Shown here: piece after piece, positions 48,725 to 58,255 of the stretch
Layout of the letters: every line of letters starts with the position of its first letter
Numbering within the stretch: the first letter of the stretch is position 1
The notes under the pieces: model-generated
Told to the model about the DNA's origin: nothing
Seen by the model: the letters and a program-made list of their open reading frames with translations, nothing else
Databases searched by the model: none
NCBI RefSeq assembly: GCF_001758465.1
Contig: NZ_MJIC01000015.1
Span: forward strand, 248,001 to 312,000
From: Marisediminitalea lipolytica
GTDB lineage: Bacteria > Pseudomonadota > Gammaproteobacteria > Enterobacterales > Alteromonadaceae
Reading direction: 5' to 3'
DNA: 64,000 nucleotides
Made by a program: the position numbers and the translations under genes

Positions 48725-49273
48725 TTAGAAAGCATAACGTGCTGACACTTGAAACACGTCCGCATCGTCGAGAAATTCATAGCTGGCGCCCACTGCAAAT
48801 TGCGGGTTGAAGTAATAATACGCACCCGCTTTCAGGGTGACGTCACCGTCGTCCAGGTCGAGATAACCCAACTCACCATTTACTTCCAGCTCTGGCGTTA
48901 GCATGCTGCGCACACCGGCATTCAGGCTGTAGCCGTTGTCATCATAAAAATCCGCATCGATACGCTCGAAGTTAGCCCCGACGTAGGCATCAGTCGTATT
49001 ATTCAATGGGAAGCGGTAACCGCCACCAATAGTCAAAGTCGTGAAATCGATGTTGCCGGTCTCGGCCCAGCCGAATTCGCCATTCACATAGATATTTGGA
49101 TCGAGTAAATACTTGCCGTTAACCTGTAAACCATCCGGATCAAAGCCACCATCGCCGTCATAGCTCAGGTAACCCCCTTCTACATAGCGCCAGTCTGGCG
49201 TGTCGGCCATTGCAGGTACTGAGATAAAGGCTGCTGATAATGCAGTAAGGGCGATTATTGAAGTTGCTTTCAT
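48725..49273 (-). CDS. Small outer-membrane beta-barrel protein
   Basis: 182 residues with signal peptide (ALSAAFISVPAMA, cleavage near 23). The mature part alternates short polar turns rich in Asp/Gly/Asn with amphipathic strands (WRYVEGGYLSYDG, LTIGGGYRFPL, LKAGAYYYF) and ends in VSARYAF, the C-terminal aromatic signature for outer-membrane insertion. Probably an eight-stranded barrel of OmpX/OmpW size. The many Asp residues suggest an acidic loop surface. Specific role unknown. Confidence 0.82.
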   Translation of the reverse strand: MKATSIIALTALSAAFISVPAMADTPDWRYVEGGYLSYDGDGGFDPDGLQVNGKYLLDPNIYVNGEFGWAETGNIDFTTLTIGGGYRFPLNNTTDAYVGANFERIDADFYDDNGYSLNAGVRSMLTPELEVNGELGYLDLDDGDVTLKAGAYYYFNPQFAVGASYEFLDDADVFQVSARYAF

Positions 49274-49675
49274 TGGTTGCTCCTTAATGAAAATAAAATA
49301 AATCCTGTAACCGCTACCGCAAGCATTGGGCCAGATTGGAGAAAATAGTTAAAAATAAGTTAATAAATTCAATATAAACAATTAGATAGAATATTTTCTG
49401 GCGTTAACACCAAGCTGTTTTGAACATGTTTTGCCAGATGCTTTTAAGTATGACCGGGGAAATGTGTTGCAAATTACCAACACTTAATTGAACTAAAGTA
49501 TAAGTTTTATTGCGTGGGTGATAATTATCAAACAGCAAAAAGGTAATTTAACCAATTTAACCTACTGATAAATAAAGAGATAAAATTAATTTGCGTGCAA
49601 ATTAATAAGGTTGGATCGGCTTTTGCTCTAGTCACTGTAGTTTTTCTGGCTGCTTTGAATCAAATGGAGATAGCA
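49274..49675. other. Intergenic region, about 400 bases, AT-rich
   Basis: Between the divergent beta-barrel gene and opgG. It contains the 22-bp inverted repeat at 49585-49606, promoters for both directions are expected, and no ORF is supported (the in-frame GTG at 49595 falls inside the repeat). Nothing else recognised. Confidence 0.6.
49585..49606. promoter_or_regulatory. Perfect 10-bp inverted repeat upstream of opgG
   Basis: ATTAATTTGC (49585-49594), GT, GCAAATTAAT (49597-49606). Operator-like symmetry, about 70 bases before the chosen opgG start. Confidence 0.55.
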
Positions 49676-51307
49676 ATGCCACCAACCAAGCAAATTTTTC
49701 CGCGTGTACTGGCTGCTGTATCAGCTGGCGCGCCGGTATTCAGTGAACGAACGATGATTTATTCGGTAAGGGCTTTTGCCTGCGCCATTCTTATGCTGTG
49801 CGGTGCGGCAGTGACCCACGCCGAAGAAGTGTCTGCTAATAACCTGCCACCTGAATCTGCGCCCATATTAAACAGCGTTATTGAAGATGCACGTCAGTCT
49901 GCGACACAAGCCTATCAGACTGACGATCATGAGCTGTCTGATGCATTAAAAGAAATGAAGTACCAAACCTACCGTGCAATTCGATTTAAAGCCGACAAGA
50001 GCTTATGGCGCGGTCAGAACCCTTACGAAGTGCAGTTTTTCCATCCCGGCTTTCTCTACCAACAGCCGGTAACGATTTACACTATAGGTGCTGATAACCA
50101 GCCAGCACGCCTGCCTTTTGCGCGTGATGCTTTTCGCTACGACGGTGACGCTGCGCCAATGGCCGCCGAAACCTCAGACGAGAACGGCTATGCCGGCTTT
50201 CGTGTTCATTTCCCAATCAAAAATCAACAATACAAAGACGAGTTTGCGGTCTTCTTAGGCGCATCTTATTTTCGTCTGATTGGCAAAGAGCATGTTTATG
50301 GCATTTCTGCCCGTGGCCTGGCCATTGATACCGGCCTGCCCGAGGGTGAAGAATTCCCGCATTTTACTAAGTTCTGGTTAATCGAGCCGCGAGACGGCGA
50401 GCCGATGATGATTTATGCCCGTCTGGAGAGCCCTTCAGTCAGTGGTGCCTATAAATTTGTTATCACGCCGGGGGATGAAACCAGCGTAACAGTACAAAGC
50501 TGGTTGTTTGCCCGCGAAGACGTTAATAAGCTCGGCATAGCACCGTTTACCAGTATGTTTTTGTATGGTGAAAATACGGCTGTGGTACCTGATGATTACC
50601 GCCCCGAAGTACACGACAGTGACGGCGTCGCTATGATTACCGACAGCGGCGAACAAATATGGCGAGTACTCACTAACCCAAGCCAGCTACAAATTACGTC
50701 TATGAGCGACAGCGCCCCGCAAGGCTTTGGCGTGCTGCAGCGGGACACGGATTTTGGCAGCTATCTTGATGGCGAGGCTAATTATCATTTGCGTCCGGGC
50801 TTGTGGGTAACGCCGCAGGCAGGTTTTGCTCAGGGACGTCTGGAAGTGGTAGAAATTCCAACCAAGTCCGAAACTCACGATAATATTGTGGCGTACTGGG
50901 TACCAGAAGAACCTTTTCTGGCCGGCGAAAGTCGTTATTTTGCCTACCAGCTGGAAACGGTAACAGGTGCTCGCGAAAGCGAACTGGCCACGGTAGTTCG
51001 CACACGCCAGGGTGCCACAGTGCTGCCCGGTGAAAAGCCACAACAGTCACATACCCGCCGTTTCGCACTGGACTTTGCTGTACCAGAGGGAATGCGCATT
51101 GCACCGGACATGCTAAATCTCACCATTACCACCAGTCAGGGGCAAATTCAGCAAGCCCGTGTATTTCCGATTGCTGGCGGTAAGTTACTTCGCGCTACAT
51201 TTTTGCTAACGCCGCAAGGCAATCTGCCAGCGGATATGCGTCTTTATATTCATCAGGAAAATCAACGTGTCAGTGAGGTATGGAACTATGTCTATCATGC
51301 AAAATAA
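49676..51307 (+). CDS. opgG: Periplasmic glucan biosynthesis protein OpgG/MdoG
   Basis: 543 residues. Needed for synthesis of osmoregulated periplasmic glucans with OpgH, acting in the periplasm. Family wording: KYQTYRAIRFKADKSLW, FFHPGFLYQQPVTIY, GASYFRLIGKEHVYGISARG and FPHFTKFWLIEP. Start set at ATG 49676 after GGAG; this gives an unusually long leader of about 49 residues, with the hydrophobic part at 31-45 (VRAFACAILMLCGAAV). ATG 49754 would give a normal-length signal but has no ribosome site. The next gene begins 20 bases before its stop. Confidence 0.93.
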   Translation: MPPTKQIFPRVLAAVSAGAPVFSERTMIYSVRAFACAILMLCGAAVTHAEEVSANNLPPESAPILNSVIEDARQSATQAYQTDDHELSDALKEMKYQTYRAIRFKADKSLWRGQNPYEVQFFHPGFLYQQPVTIYTIGADNQPARLPFARDAFRYDGDAAPMAAETSDENGYAGFRVHFPIKNQQYKDEFAVFLGASYFRLIGKEHVYGISARGLAIDTGLPEGEEFPHFTKFWLIEPRDGEPMMIYARLESPSVSGAYKFVITPGDETSVTVQSWLFAREDVNKLGIAPFTSMFLYGENTAVVPDDYRPEVHDSDGVAMITDSGEQIWRVLTNPSQLQITSMSDSAPQGFGVLQRDTDFGSYLDGEANYHLRPGLWVTPQAGFAQGRLEVVEIPTKSETHDNIVAYWVPEEPFLAGESRYFAYQLETVTGARESELATVVRTRQGATVLPGEKPQQSHTRRFALDFAVPEGMRIAPDMLNLTITTSQGQIQQARVFPIAGGKLLRATFLLTPQGNLPADMRLYIHQENQRVSEVWNYVYHAK

Positions 51308-53255
51308 CACTCACTCGAACGCTGAGGGTAGTACTGGGGCAGCAACATCAGCGTTGCAGACCTGGGGAGCAGGCGTACGATTAACCATTATGGCTGTTTT
51401 GGTCTTGCCCACCGCGGCGCTGGCCGGATGGAGCTTGTACGAAATCTTTAAGCCAAATCGTTTAACCGAAATGGAAATTGCCCAGTTAGCATTAAGTATG
51501 CTGCTGTTTCTGTGGCTGTCGATGTCGTTCTGGACAGCCGCCATTGGCTTTGTATTAAAGCTTTTTAATATTGACCCATTAAGTTTGCGTAAAGCGTTAC
51601 CCGCGCCGGATACGCAAGCACCGCTAAAGCAGCGTCATGCAGTGGTGATGCCGGTGTACAACGAAGACACCCGCCGCATTATGGTGGGTTTTGAAGCCTG
51701 TGTTCGTGAATTACTGGATACCGAAAACGGTAAGCAGTTCGACTTTTACATGCTCAGTGACACCACAAAGCCTGATATGGCAGAGGCTGAGCTTGCAGCC
51801 TGGGAAGCATTAACCGCTCGTCTAGGCGATAAAAGCAACCAGGTGTTCTACCGTCGTCGTGAGAAAAACACCGGCCGTAAAGTGGGTAATCTGGCGGATT
51901 TCTGTCAGCGTTGGGGTAGTCGCTACGAAGCCATGATTGTGCTGGATGCCGATAGCATAATGTCTGGCGAGCGCATGAGTGATTTGGCCTATCGGATTGA
52001 GCAGAACCCGAATACCGCGCTGATTCAGACTATTCCGATGCCGGTGCGCCAGCATACGTTTTTCGCCCGTTTTGTGCAGTTTGCCGCGCACCTTTACAGC
52101 CCGATGCTGGCAACTGGTTTATCTTTTTGGCAAACCGACAGCGCTAACTACTGGGGCCATAATGCCATTATCCGCGTGGAGCCGTTTATGCAGCACTGCG
52201 GCTTGCCAACGCTGGAAGGTAAAGAGCCCTTTGGTGGGGATATTTTAAGTCATGACTTTGTCGAGGCCGCGTTGTTGCGCCGCGCTGGCTGGCAGGCTTA
52301 CCTGTTAACCGATACTACCGGCAGCTATGAAGAAGTGCCTTCTAATATGATTGAATATGCCACCCGTGACCGCCGTTGGGTGCAGGGGAATATTCAGCAT
52401 TTAGGTCTGCTGGGCGTTAAAGGCTTAAAGGCGACCAGCCGCCTGCACTTTGTTTTTGGTGCTTTTGCGTATATTTCATCACTGTTGTTACTGCTGGTGT
52501 TGGCTTTCGGTACGGCTGACGCGCTGTATCGCGCCCTTACTCCGGTGGAGTTTTTCAGCGCCGAATATCAATTATTCCCGGACTGGCAGATAGCCCGCCA
52601 GGGGTTAATGGTGGCCACCATGTGGGGCACCGCAGCGTTGCTGTTCATGCCTAAAGTACTGGGGCTAATTCTGGCGTTAATACAACGTCGTGAAGAGTTT
52701 GGTGGTGCATGGCGCTTGATCAAGGGCGGTGTACTTGAACTGGCTATGGCGATCATTATTGCGCCACTGATGATGTTCTATCACAGCTACTTTGTCATTA
52801 GCGTCTTCGCCGGGATTTCGGTTAAGTGGGAAGCACAGGCGCGCGAAGGCAGCATGGTGCCCTGGTTAGTTGCCCTGAACCGTTCAAAGGTAGCTACGCT
52901 GGTAGCTCTTGCCTGGGGGGCAGCAACTTTTATCTACACACCTGCTTTGTTTATGTGGTTGCTACCAGTGCTAACTGGTCTGGTGTTGGCGGCACCGATT
53001 ATCCGGATTACTTCAAGCCTGAGTCTGGGTCGCGCAGCCATGCGTGGCGGTATCTTTGTGATTCACGATGAATTAAAAGAATGTCGCGCCTTAAAACGGG
53101 TACGCATCGGCATGGCAAATATCGAGCAAAGCGAAGCTGAAAGTCGCAATGCTCAGGTTCCGGGACTACCAGAAAGCAGCTGGAGGCCCATGATTATTCA
53201 GGATTTCAGTGCTGAACCGGCACCCAGGGATAGCCTGGCCGCTGAGGCTGCCTGA
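51288..53255 (+). CDS. opgH: Glucans biosynthesis glucosyltransferase OpgH/MdoH
   Basis: 655 residues. Inner-membrane GT2 enzyme that polymerises glucose from UDP-glucose into the periplasmic glucan backbone. Two N-terminal helices, then VVMPVYNEDTRRIM, YMLSDTTKPD, VLDADSIMSG (DxD), NYWGHNAIIRV, GGDILSHDFVEA and the RDRRWVQGN acceptor motif; several membrane helices follow (about 385-580). E. coli OpgH is about 847 residues, so both termini are shorter here. Start at ATG 51288 (GAGG upstream), overlapping opgG. Ends at a strong terminator. Confidence 0.95.
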   Translation: MSIMQNNTHSNAEGSTGAATSALQTWGAGVRLTIMAVLVLPTAALAGWSLYEIFKPNRLTEMEIAQLALSMLLFLWLSMSFWTAAIGFVLKLFNIDPLSLRKALPAPDTQAPLKQRHAVVMPVYNEDTRRIMVGFEACVRELLDTENGKQFDFYMLSDTTKPDMAEAELAAWEALTARLGDKSNQVFYRRREKNTGRKVGNLADFCQRWGSRYEAMIVLDADSIMSGERMSDLAYRIEQNPNTALIQTIPMPVRQHTFFARFVQFAAHLYSPMLATGLSFWQTDSANYWGHNAIIRVEPFMQHCGLPTLEGKEPFGGDILSHDFVEAALLRRAGWQAYLLTDTTGSYEEVPSNMIEYATRDRRWVQGNIQHLGLLGVKGLKATSRLHFVFGAFAYISSLLLLLVLAFGTADALYRALTPVEFFSAEYQLFPDWQIARQGLMVATMWGTAALLFMPKVLGLILALIQRREEFGGAWRLIKGGVLELAMAIIIAPLMMFYHSYFVISVFAGISVKWEAQAREGSMVPWLVALNRSKVATLVALAWGAATFIYTPALFMWLLPVLTGLVLAAPIIRITSSLSLGRAAMRGGIFVIHDELKECRALKRVRIGMANIEQSEAESRNAQVPGLPESSWRPMIIQDFSAEPAPRDSLAAEAA

Positions 53256-53266
53256 TTACACATCCA

Positions 53267-53290
53267 AAAAGCCGTCTAATGACGGCTTTT
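53267..53290 (+). terminator. Intrinsic terminator after opgH
   Basis: AAAAGCCGTC (53267-53276), TAAT, GACGGCTTTT (53281-53290), followed by more T. Symmetric enough to act on both strands. Confidence 0.9.
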
Positions 53291-53397
53291 GGGTTTAGAA
53301 GAAGCGAAAGTGTTGATTAAGTCTTTTACCAGAACCTCGGCCACAGTTATCTTTTGTAGCAAAACAACGGCTACAGCGCTCAATATTGATAACAGCG

Positions 53398-53652
53398 TTA
53401 ACTTTCACTAAACGTATCAATATACAGTGACTCAACCTTATCCCTGGCCCATTGGGTTTTACGTAAGAACTTCAATGAAGACTTAATCGACGGGTCGTTA
53501 CTAAAGCAATTGACCCTGACATGCTGATACAGCCCATCCCAACCATAGTGTTGCTGGAGACGTGTAAGGATCTTTTCCAGCGTCAGGCCGTGTAACGGAT
53601 TATTCGGTTGTTGGTTCACTGTGGGTGCCCTGTTTCGGTAATAGGGGGGCAT
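53398..53652 (-). CDS. VF530-like (DUF2132) small protein
   Basis: 84 residues; [21 protein letters not shown] and [19 protein letters not shown] followed by WARDKVE are the family core. It is a small helical, probably DNA-binding-like fold; function not established. The first 15 residues are outside the family core, and GTG at 53619 is an alternative start. Confidence 0.88.
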   Translation of the reverse strand: MPPYYRNRAPTVNQQPNNPLHGLTLEKILTRLQQHYGWDGLYQHVRVNCFSNDPSIKSSLKFLRKTQWARDKVESLYIDTFSES

Positions 53653-53696
53653 TATCGCCTGTACCTGATGGCCTGAAAAGCCTTAAGCTCAAACAA

Positions 53697-53722
53697 AAAA
53701 GGAGCAGTTATCTGCTCCTTTT
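53697..53722 (-). terminator. Intrinsic terminator of the nudE-cysQ-yceI-like operon
   Basis: AAAAGGAGCAG (53697-53707), TTAT, CTGCTCCTTTT (53712-53722). On the minus strand the stem is followed by TTTTTT. Confidence 0.85.
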
Positions 53723-53742
53723 CGAATTCAGTAAAGCACTGC

Positions 53743-54312
53743 TTACATTTCAAAGGTTACCGAGAAGGTGACCGGTGAGGTCTGAGTAATGCTCTTAAGA
53801 CCCGCGATGTTTTGCAGCATATCCAGGCCAGCAGTTAAACCGAAGGTTTCCGCGCCAATTAAAGTGGGAGATACAGTACTTACTACCATAGTATCTGCAG
53901 ACACTTTACTAACACTTACGTTAAAGCTTACCGGTGCTTCCACACCATGCAGTGACAGGGTGCCGTCGACTTTTGCCGTGGTGCTGGTACCGGCTTTCAG
54001 ATTCATCAGGTCTGCCGGAATGTCAGCTGAAAACGTCGCTGCCGGGAACTCGGCAACATTAAACAACTTTTCCTGCATTCGGGTGTTACGAATAGGAATG
54101 TTGGTGTTTACTGAGCTAAGTGGTACTTCAATCATCAGCCTGCCGCTTTCAGACACAGAGCCAGACAGCTTGTCGAATGAATGCACTTCGGTTACCTGGG
54201 CATTCTTGGTCGACATAAAATGCAGGCTGGATTGTGCAGGATCGACTGTCCAGTCGGCAAACGCCGGCGCTACCAGTAAACTGCTAAGAAGAACTAACGA
54301 TTGTTTAAGCAT
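53743..54312 (-). CDS. YceI-family periplasmic protein
   Basis: 189 residues with a signal peptide (LLSSLLVAPAFA, cleavage near 19). The mature part begins DWTVDPAQSSLHFMSTKNAQ and contains FPAATFSADI and GTLSLHGVEAPVSFNVSV, the lipocalin-like YceI barrel that binds isoprenoid-type lipids. It starts 15 bases after the cysQ stop on the same strand, so probably co-transcribed. Not obviously linked to sulfur metabolism. Confidence 0.92.
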   Translation of the reverse strand: MLKQSLVLLSSLLVAPAFADWTVDPAQSSLHFMSTKNAQVTEVHSFDKLSGSVSESGRLMIEVPLSSVNTNIPIRNTRMQEKLFNVAEFPAATFSADIPADLMNLKAGTSTTAKVDGTLSLHGVEAPVSFNVSVSKVSADTMVVSTVSPTLIGAETFGLTAGLDMLQNIAGLKSITQTSPVTFSVTFEM

Positions 54313-54327
54313 AGAAACACTTACTCC

Positions 54328-55146
54328 CTAATATTGAATGATGTCCCGCCACGGCACATTTTGATCGCCCAACACGATAAAGTCAGGGTTCTCAAGTGTG
54401 TTACGTTGGTTGTAGCTAAGTGGTTCAAAATCAGCAGCATAGATAGTGCCGCCAGCCTCCGACACAATACATTGTGATGCGCCGGTGTCCCACTCACCTG
54501 TAACGCCTAAACGCATAAATACGTCTGCCTTGCCTTCAGCAATAAAACAGGACTTCAGCGAACAACTGCCCAGAGGCAGTGTCTGGTATACCCGCTTCGC
54601 ACACAATTTAGAGATAACCCGCTCACGTGGCTGGCGACGGCTGATGGCCAGTATCACAACGCTGTTATGGGGATCATCCAGTTTTCGTACGCTAATCGGA
54701 CCGCTGGCTTCCGGTGACTCTTTAAACGCACCGTGTCCTGCCAGGGCATAATACAAGCTTTGTCCGGGCGGCCAGAAAATCACCCCTATCTTAGGCTTGT
54801 TGTCCTCAATCAGCGCGATATTAACGGCAAAGTCGCCGCTGCGTGCGATAAATTCCTGCGTGCCGTCAATGGGGTCTATTAACCAGTAACGTTTCCAGGT
54901 TTTGCGTTCTTCCAGGCTGGCATGCTTGGTTTCTTCCGATAAAATAGGAATGTCCGGCGTGTGCTTAAGCAGCAAATCGGTGATGATTTCGTTAGCTTTG
55001 TAGTCTGCGCTGGTAACGGGGGATTCATCATCTTTTTGATAACTTTCAAAATCACCTATATCGTATAAGCGCATGATGGCTTCGCCCGCTGCCAGCGCAG
55101 CGTCTTTGGCGAGTTGTAGCAAATCATGATCAGATTTATCAGACAT
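54328..55146 (-). CDS. cysQ: 3'(2'),5'-bisphosphate nucleotidase CysQ
   Basis: 272 residues, inositol-monophosphatase fold. Metal sites: ILSEETKHA (Glu), WLIDPIDGTQEFIARSGDF, and WDTGASQCIVSEAGG near the C-terminus. It converts the PAP left after sulfate transfer to AMP, so it would also clear PAP made by the EPS sulfotransferase at 19575 (inference). It overlaps nudE by 8 bases. Confidence 0.95.
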   Translation of the reverse strand: MSDKSDHDLLQLAKDAALAAGEAIMRLYDIGDFESYQKDDESPVTSADYKANEIITDLLLKHTPDIPILSEETKHASLEERKTWKRYWLIDPIDGTQEFIARSGDFAVNIALIEDNKPKIGVIFWPPGQSLYYALAGHGAFKESPEASGPISVRKLDDPHNSVVILAISRRQPRERVISKLCAKRVYQTLPLGSCSLKSCFIAEGKADVFMRLGVTGEWDTGASQCIVSEAGGTIYAADFEPLSYNQRNTLENPDFIVLGDQNVPWRDIIQY

Positions 55147-55711
55147 AGTCAGGATGCTCCTTTAACCACTTTTGAGCAAGAAACAGCGCAGCAATACAGC
55201 GCGCTTCAATGAAATCTTCGCGAGCGAGCAACTCGTCGGCCTTTGCAATGGGCCAGCGCACCAGTTCCAGTGGCTCTGGTTCGTCGCCTGGCAGACTTTC
55301 CGGATACAGGTCCCGGGCCATCACGATATTCATTTGAGCGCTAAAGAAGGTTGGCGCCATGTTAACCTTGTGAATGGGGTCCAGCACTTTAGCGCCAAAG
55401 CCCGCTTCTTCTTTTAGTTCGCGATTGGCGGCTTCGACGATGCTTTCGCCCTGATCGATAAGTCCCTTAGGGAAACCCAGTTCGTAGGTATGGGTGCCAG
55501 CGGCATATTCTCTGACCAACAGAAAATCACCATCCTGCACCGCAACAATCATTACCGCCCCACGGCTGTAGCCGGCCATGCGTTCAAACTGACGTGTTGC
55601 ACCGTTGGTAAACTCCAGGTCGACACGCTCCACCCTGAAAAAGCGACTCTCCGCCACGATTTCGCGCTGATGGATTTGCGGTAACGTTTTGTCCTTATCG
55701 ATATTGCTCAT
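55139..55711 (-). CDS. nudE: ADP-compounds Nudix hydrolase NudE
   Basis: 190 residues with a complete Nudix box in GLIDQGESIVEAANRELKEE followed by AGF (about residues 95-117). It hydrolyses ADP-ribose, NADH and related dinucleotides. Operon order nudE-cysQ is common in gammaproteobacteria. Divergent from the yrfG gene. Confidence 0.95.
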   Translation of the reverse strand: MSNIDKDKTLPQIHQREIVAESRFFRVERVDLEFTNGATRQFERMAGYSRGAVMIVAVQDGDFLLVREYAAGTHTYELGFPKGLIDQGESIVEAANRELKEEAGFGAKVLDPIHKVNMAPTFFSAQMNIVMARDLYPESLPGDEPEPLELVRWPIAKADELLAREDFIEARCIAALFLAQKWLKEHPDYV

Positions 55712-55779
55712 GTTGTTTGGGTCAGTCTTTCGTTATCATATTCTCAAACTTAAGATTAACGTATTTAGAGGAAAAGCGC

Positions 55780-56466
55780 TTGCCATTTCTGCCCTGGAAA
55801 GAAATCAATACCGTCTTACTGGATATGGACGGCACCTTACTGGACCTCCATTTTGATAATCAGTTCTGGCTGGAGCATCTGCCGCAAAAGCTGGCCGAGC
55901 GATCAGGCCGCCCGATAGCGTCCTGTCGCCAGGAAATGCATGAGCACTATGCGCGTGTCAGCGGCCGCATAGAATGGTACTGCCTGGATTACTGGGCCAG
56001 GCACCTGGATATGGATATTGTGGCGGCCAAGCGGGAGATTGAGCACCTGATCGCCATGCGGGACGATACACTGCCCTTTTTAGATGCATTGCATGAGAGT
56101 GGGCGTGAAGTGGTTTTGGTGACTAACGCCCATCCCGATAGTCTGTCGCTAAAGGTTGAGCACACCAAACTGGATAATCATATCGATACGCTCATCTCGA
56201 CCCACGAATTTGGTGTCACTAAGGAATCACAGGATCTGTGGCGGGCCTTGCAGGCCAGATTAGGCTTTGATCCAGCCACCACCCTGTTTGTTGATGACAG
56301 CCTGACCATTCTGCAGGCGGCCAGGGAGTTTGGCATCAAGCATGTGCTGGCAGTCAAAAACCCCGATAGCAAGCAGCCTGAAAGGGAGATTGAAGACTTC
56401 CCCGCCATCAGTGATTATCGCACGCTGGTTGATGAAATCATCAGTACACCTTGCGCTAACGGATAA
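55780..56466 (+). CDS. yrfG: GMP/IMP 5'-nucleotidase YrfG
   Basis: 228 residues, HAD superfamily. Motif I LLDMDGTLLDL with both catalytic Asp, VLVTNAHPDS (motif II), TKESQDLW (Lys) and FVDDS (motif IV). Start placed at TTG 55780, seven bases after AGAGGA (55767-55772); this matches the E. coli N-terminus, whereas the frame from 55717 adds 21 residues. Dephosphorylates purine monophosphates. Confidence 0.92.
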   Translation: MPFLPWKEINTVLLDMDGTLLDLHFDNQFWLEHLPQKLAERSGRPIASCRQEMHEHYARVSGRIEWYCLDYWARHLDMDIVAAKREIEHLIAMRDDTLPFLDALHESGREVVLVTNAHPDSLSLKVEHTKLDNHIDTLISTHEFGVTKESQDLWRALQARLGFDPATTLFVDDSLTILQAAREFGIKHVLAVKNPDSKQPEREIEDFPAISDYRTLVDEIISTPCANG

Positions 56467-56480
56467 ACGGACAAATCAGT

Positions 56481-57011
56481 ATGAAAATCATCGTGGGCTC
56501 AAAAAATCCGGTGAAGGTTAATGCCAGTCGGGTGGCACTACAAAAAGTACTTGGCGAAGACGTCAGTCTGGACGTTACCGGTGTGGATGCGCCCAGTCTG
56601 GTGGCTGACCAACCCATGACCGAAGCCGAAACGCGACTAGGCGCAGTAAACCGGGTTAAAGCCTGCCTGGCGGCGCATCAGGCCGATTGGTATGTGGCTA
56701 TTGAAGGCGGCGTGGATAATTTTACCGATGGCCCTGCCACCTTTGCGTATATCGCTATCTGTAATGGCGAACAATGGTCGGTAGGACGCAGTACTAACCT
56801 GCCGTTACCCGGCTCGGTTTATGCGGCATTAACCGCTGGCGAGGAGCTTGGGGATGTGATGGACCGACTGTTTAATACTGACAACATTAAACAAAAAGGC
56901 GGTGCCATCGGATTGCTCACCAATCATCTGGCCACCCGGCAAAGTGTTTACGAACTGGCTATTATTCTGGCCATGGCCAGATTTAATCACCCAGCCCTGT
57001 TTAACCGTTAA
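56481..57011 (+). CDS. yjjX: Inosine/xanthosine triphosphatase YjjX
   Basis: 176 residues: IIVGSKNPVKVNASRVALQK at the N-terminus, MTEAETRLGAVNRV and YVAIEGGVD with the catalytic acidic cluster. It removes non-canonical purine triphosphates (ITP, XTP). It starts 15 bases after yrfG, so the two probably form an operon for purine nucleotide housekeeping. Confidence 0.94.
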   Translation: MKIIVGSKNPVKVNASRVALQKVLGEDVSLDVTGVDAPSLVADQPMTEAETRLGAVNRVKACLAAHQADWYVAIEGGVDNFTDGPATFAYIAICNGEQWSVGRSTNLPLPGSVYAALTAGEELGDVMDRLFNTDNIKQKGGAIGLLTNHLATRQSVYELAIILAMARFNHPALFNR

Positions 57012-57020
57012 AACTAACAG

Positions 57021-57782
57021 TTAAAGCTGAAACTGGGTGTAGCCGCTGGCGTCGGGACGGCCAAAGAACATGGCCGCATCGTGCACTTCCTGCGGTAGTG
57101 ACGGGTCAGGTTTAAACTGACCTTTTACCTTAAATCCGGAAAAATCCTGATTAGCGGTAGCCTGCATACTCAGGCCGAAAGCGTTAGGCTCGGCCACATC
57201 GATCACGATTTGTTCGTTCTGACAGCGAATTTGCGCCGAGAAAGTCCCTAGTTCAATGGGGCCCCGGGTTCCGGCGACCCTGGCATTGAGCCAATCGCCA
57301 TAGGCCATCATCTCATCGCAGCCCTGACCGGAGTAACTGAGTGACTCTATATTCACCCGAAAGCGGCCACCGGCATTTACCGGCAGCGGCAGCTGCACTT
57401 CTGCGAGCACGCGATCAACTGGCAAATACAGTAAAAAGTCTTCAGCCGTGACCGATTGCAGGTCAAATAAACTAAGACTTAGCGGGCCTGTAAAAGCGAT
57501 GGCTGCGGCATCCCGCATGTTGCCGGCATCCAGCTCCAGAGCCAGGTGGCCGGTGAGCAGCGCCAGTGGCGAGACATCCCAGCTTAGCTGATTAACCGGA
57601 ATATTGTTAACGACGACCCGGTCGACCTCGCCGTGCCACAGTGTGCCTTCTACCTGGCCCAGTTTAACGTTGCGTGGCAGGTCGATACGGTTGGCTACCT
57701 GAGAGGCCGGCATATAAGCAATTAATAAAACCAGATACAGAGCAATGCCAGCCAGCAGCCAGCGCCAGTTAATTCCCATCAT
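57021..57782 (-). CDS. gspN: Type II secretion protein GspN
   Basis: 253 residues. One N-terminal helix (WLLAGIALYLVLLIAYMP), then a periplasmic beta-rich domain with GQVEGTLWHG, typical of GspN. Last gene of the gsp block, ATGA overlap with gspM. Accessory, not present in every T2SS. Confidence 0.92.
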   Translation of the reverse strand: MMGINWRWLLAGIALYLVLLIAYMPASQVANRIDLPRNVKLGQVEGTLWHGEVDRVVVNNIPVNQLSWDVSPLALLTGHLALELDAGNMRDAAAIAFTGPLSLSLFDLQSVTAEDFLLYLPVDRVLAEVQLPLPVNAGGRFRVNIESLSYSGQGCDEMMAYGDWLNARVAGTRGPIELGTFSAQIRCQNEQIVIDVAEPNAFGLSMQATANQDFSGFKVKGQFKPDPSLPQEVHDAAMFFGRPDASGYTQFQL

Positions 57783-58255
57783 TTTGTAAGCACCAGTCGT
57801 CTGACTTTAATCATGCCGGGATCGTTAGCCTCAGCTACGTCCAGTTGGTCTATTACTATGCCGCGGTTTTCCAGTTCATCGAGCCAGCCAACCAAACTGT
57901 TAAAGGGCGCTTCGTCAATCCACACCTGAATCTCATCACCTTGTGGTTGCATGCGAGAAATAGACAGTGAGTGTTTACTACTTGTACTGGTGACCAATTG
58001 CGGTAATGAGCCGCTGACCCGTGCTGGTGCGGCGCTGTTGCGGCGTAGCTGAGCGGCCTTTAAACCCTGCTCTTCCACCCAGGTAACCAGCTTTTTGTTG
58101 CTTTGCAGTAACTGAGTTTGCTGCGCGATGCTTTGATTAAGAGGCGCCCACAGACCCCAGTAAAATAATCCCACTAACACCACCAGTGCAGAGAGTATTA
58201 CCAGGCGTTGTTCGCGCTCTGTCAGTGCGGCAAATTTTTGTTTTAAGGCGTTCAT
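57779..58255 (-). CDS. gspM: Type II secretion inner-membrane protein GspM
   Basis: 158 residues. Cytoplasmic N-terminus (KFAALTEREQRLVILS), one helix (ALVVLVGLFYWGLW), then a ferredoxin-like periplasmic domain. Partners GspL in the inner-membrane platform. Overlaps gspL by 4 bases. Confidence 0.93.
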   Translation of the reverse strand: MNALKQKFAALTEREQRLVILSALVVLVGLFYWGLWAPLNQSIAQQTQLLQSNKKLVTWVEEQGLKAAQLRRNSAAPARVSGSLPQLVTSTSSKHSLSISRMQPQGDEIQVWIDEAPFNSLVGWLDELENRGIVIDQLDVAEANDPGMIKVRRLVLTK

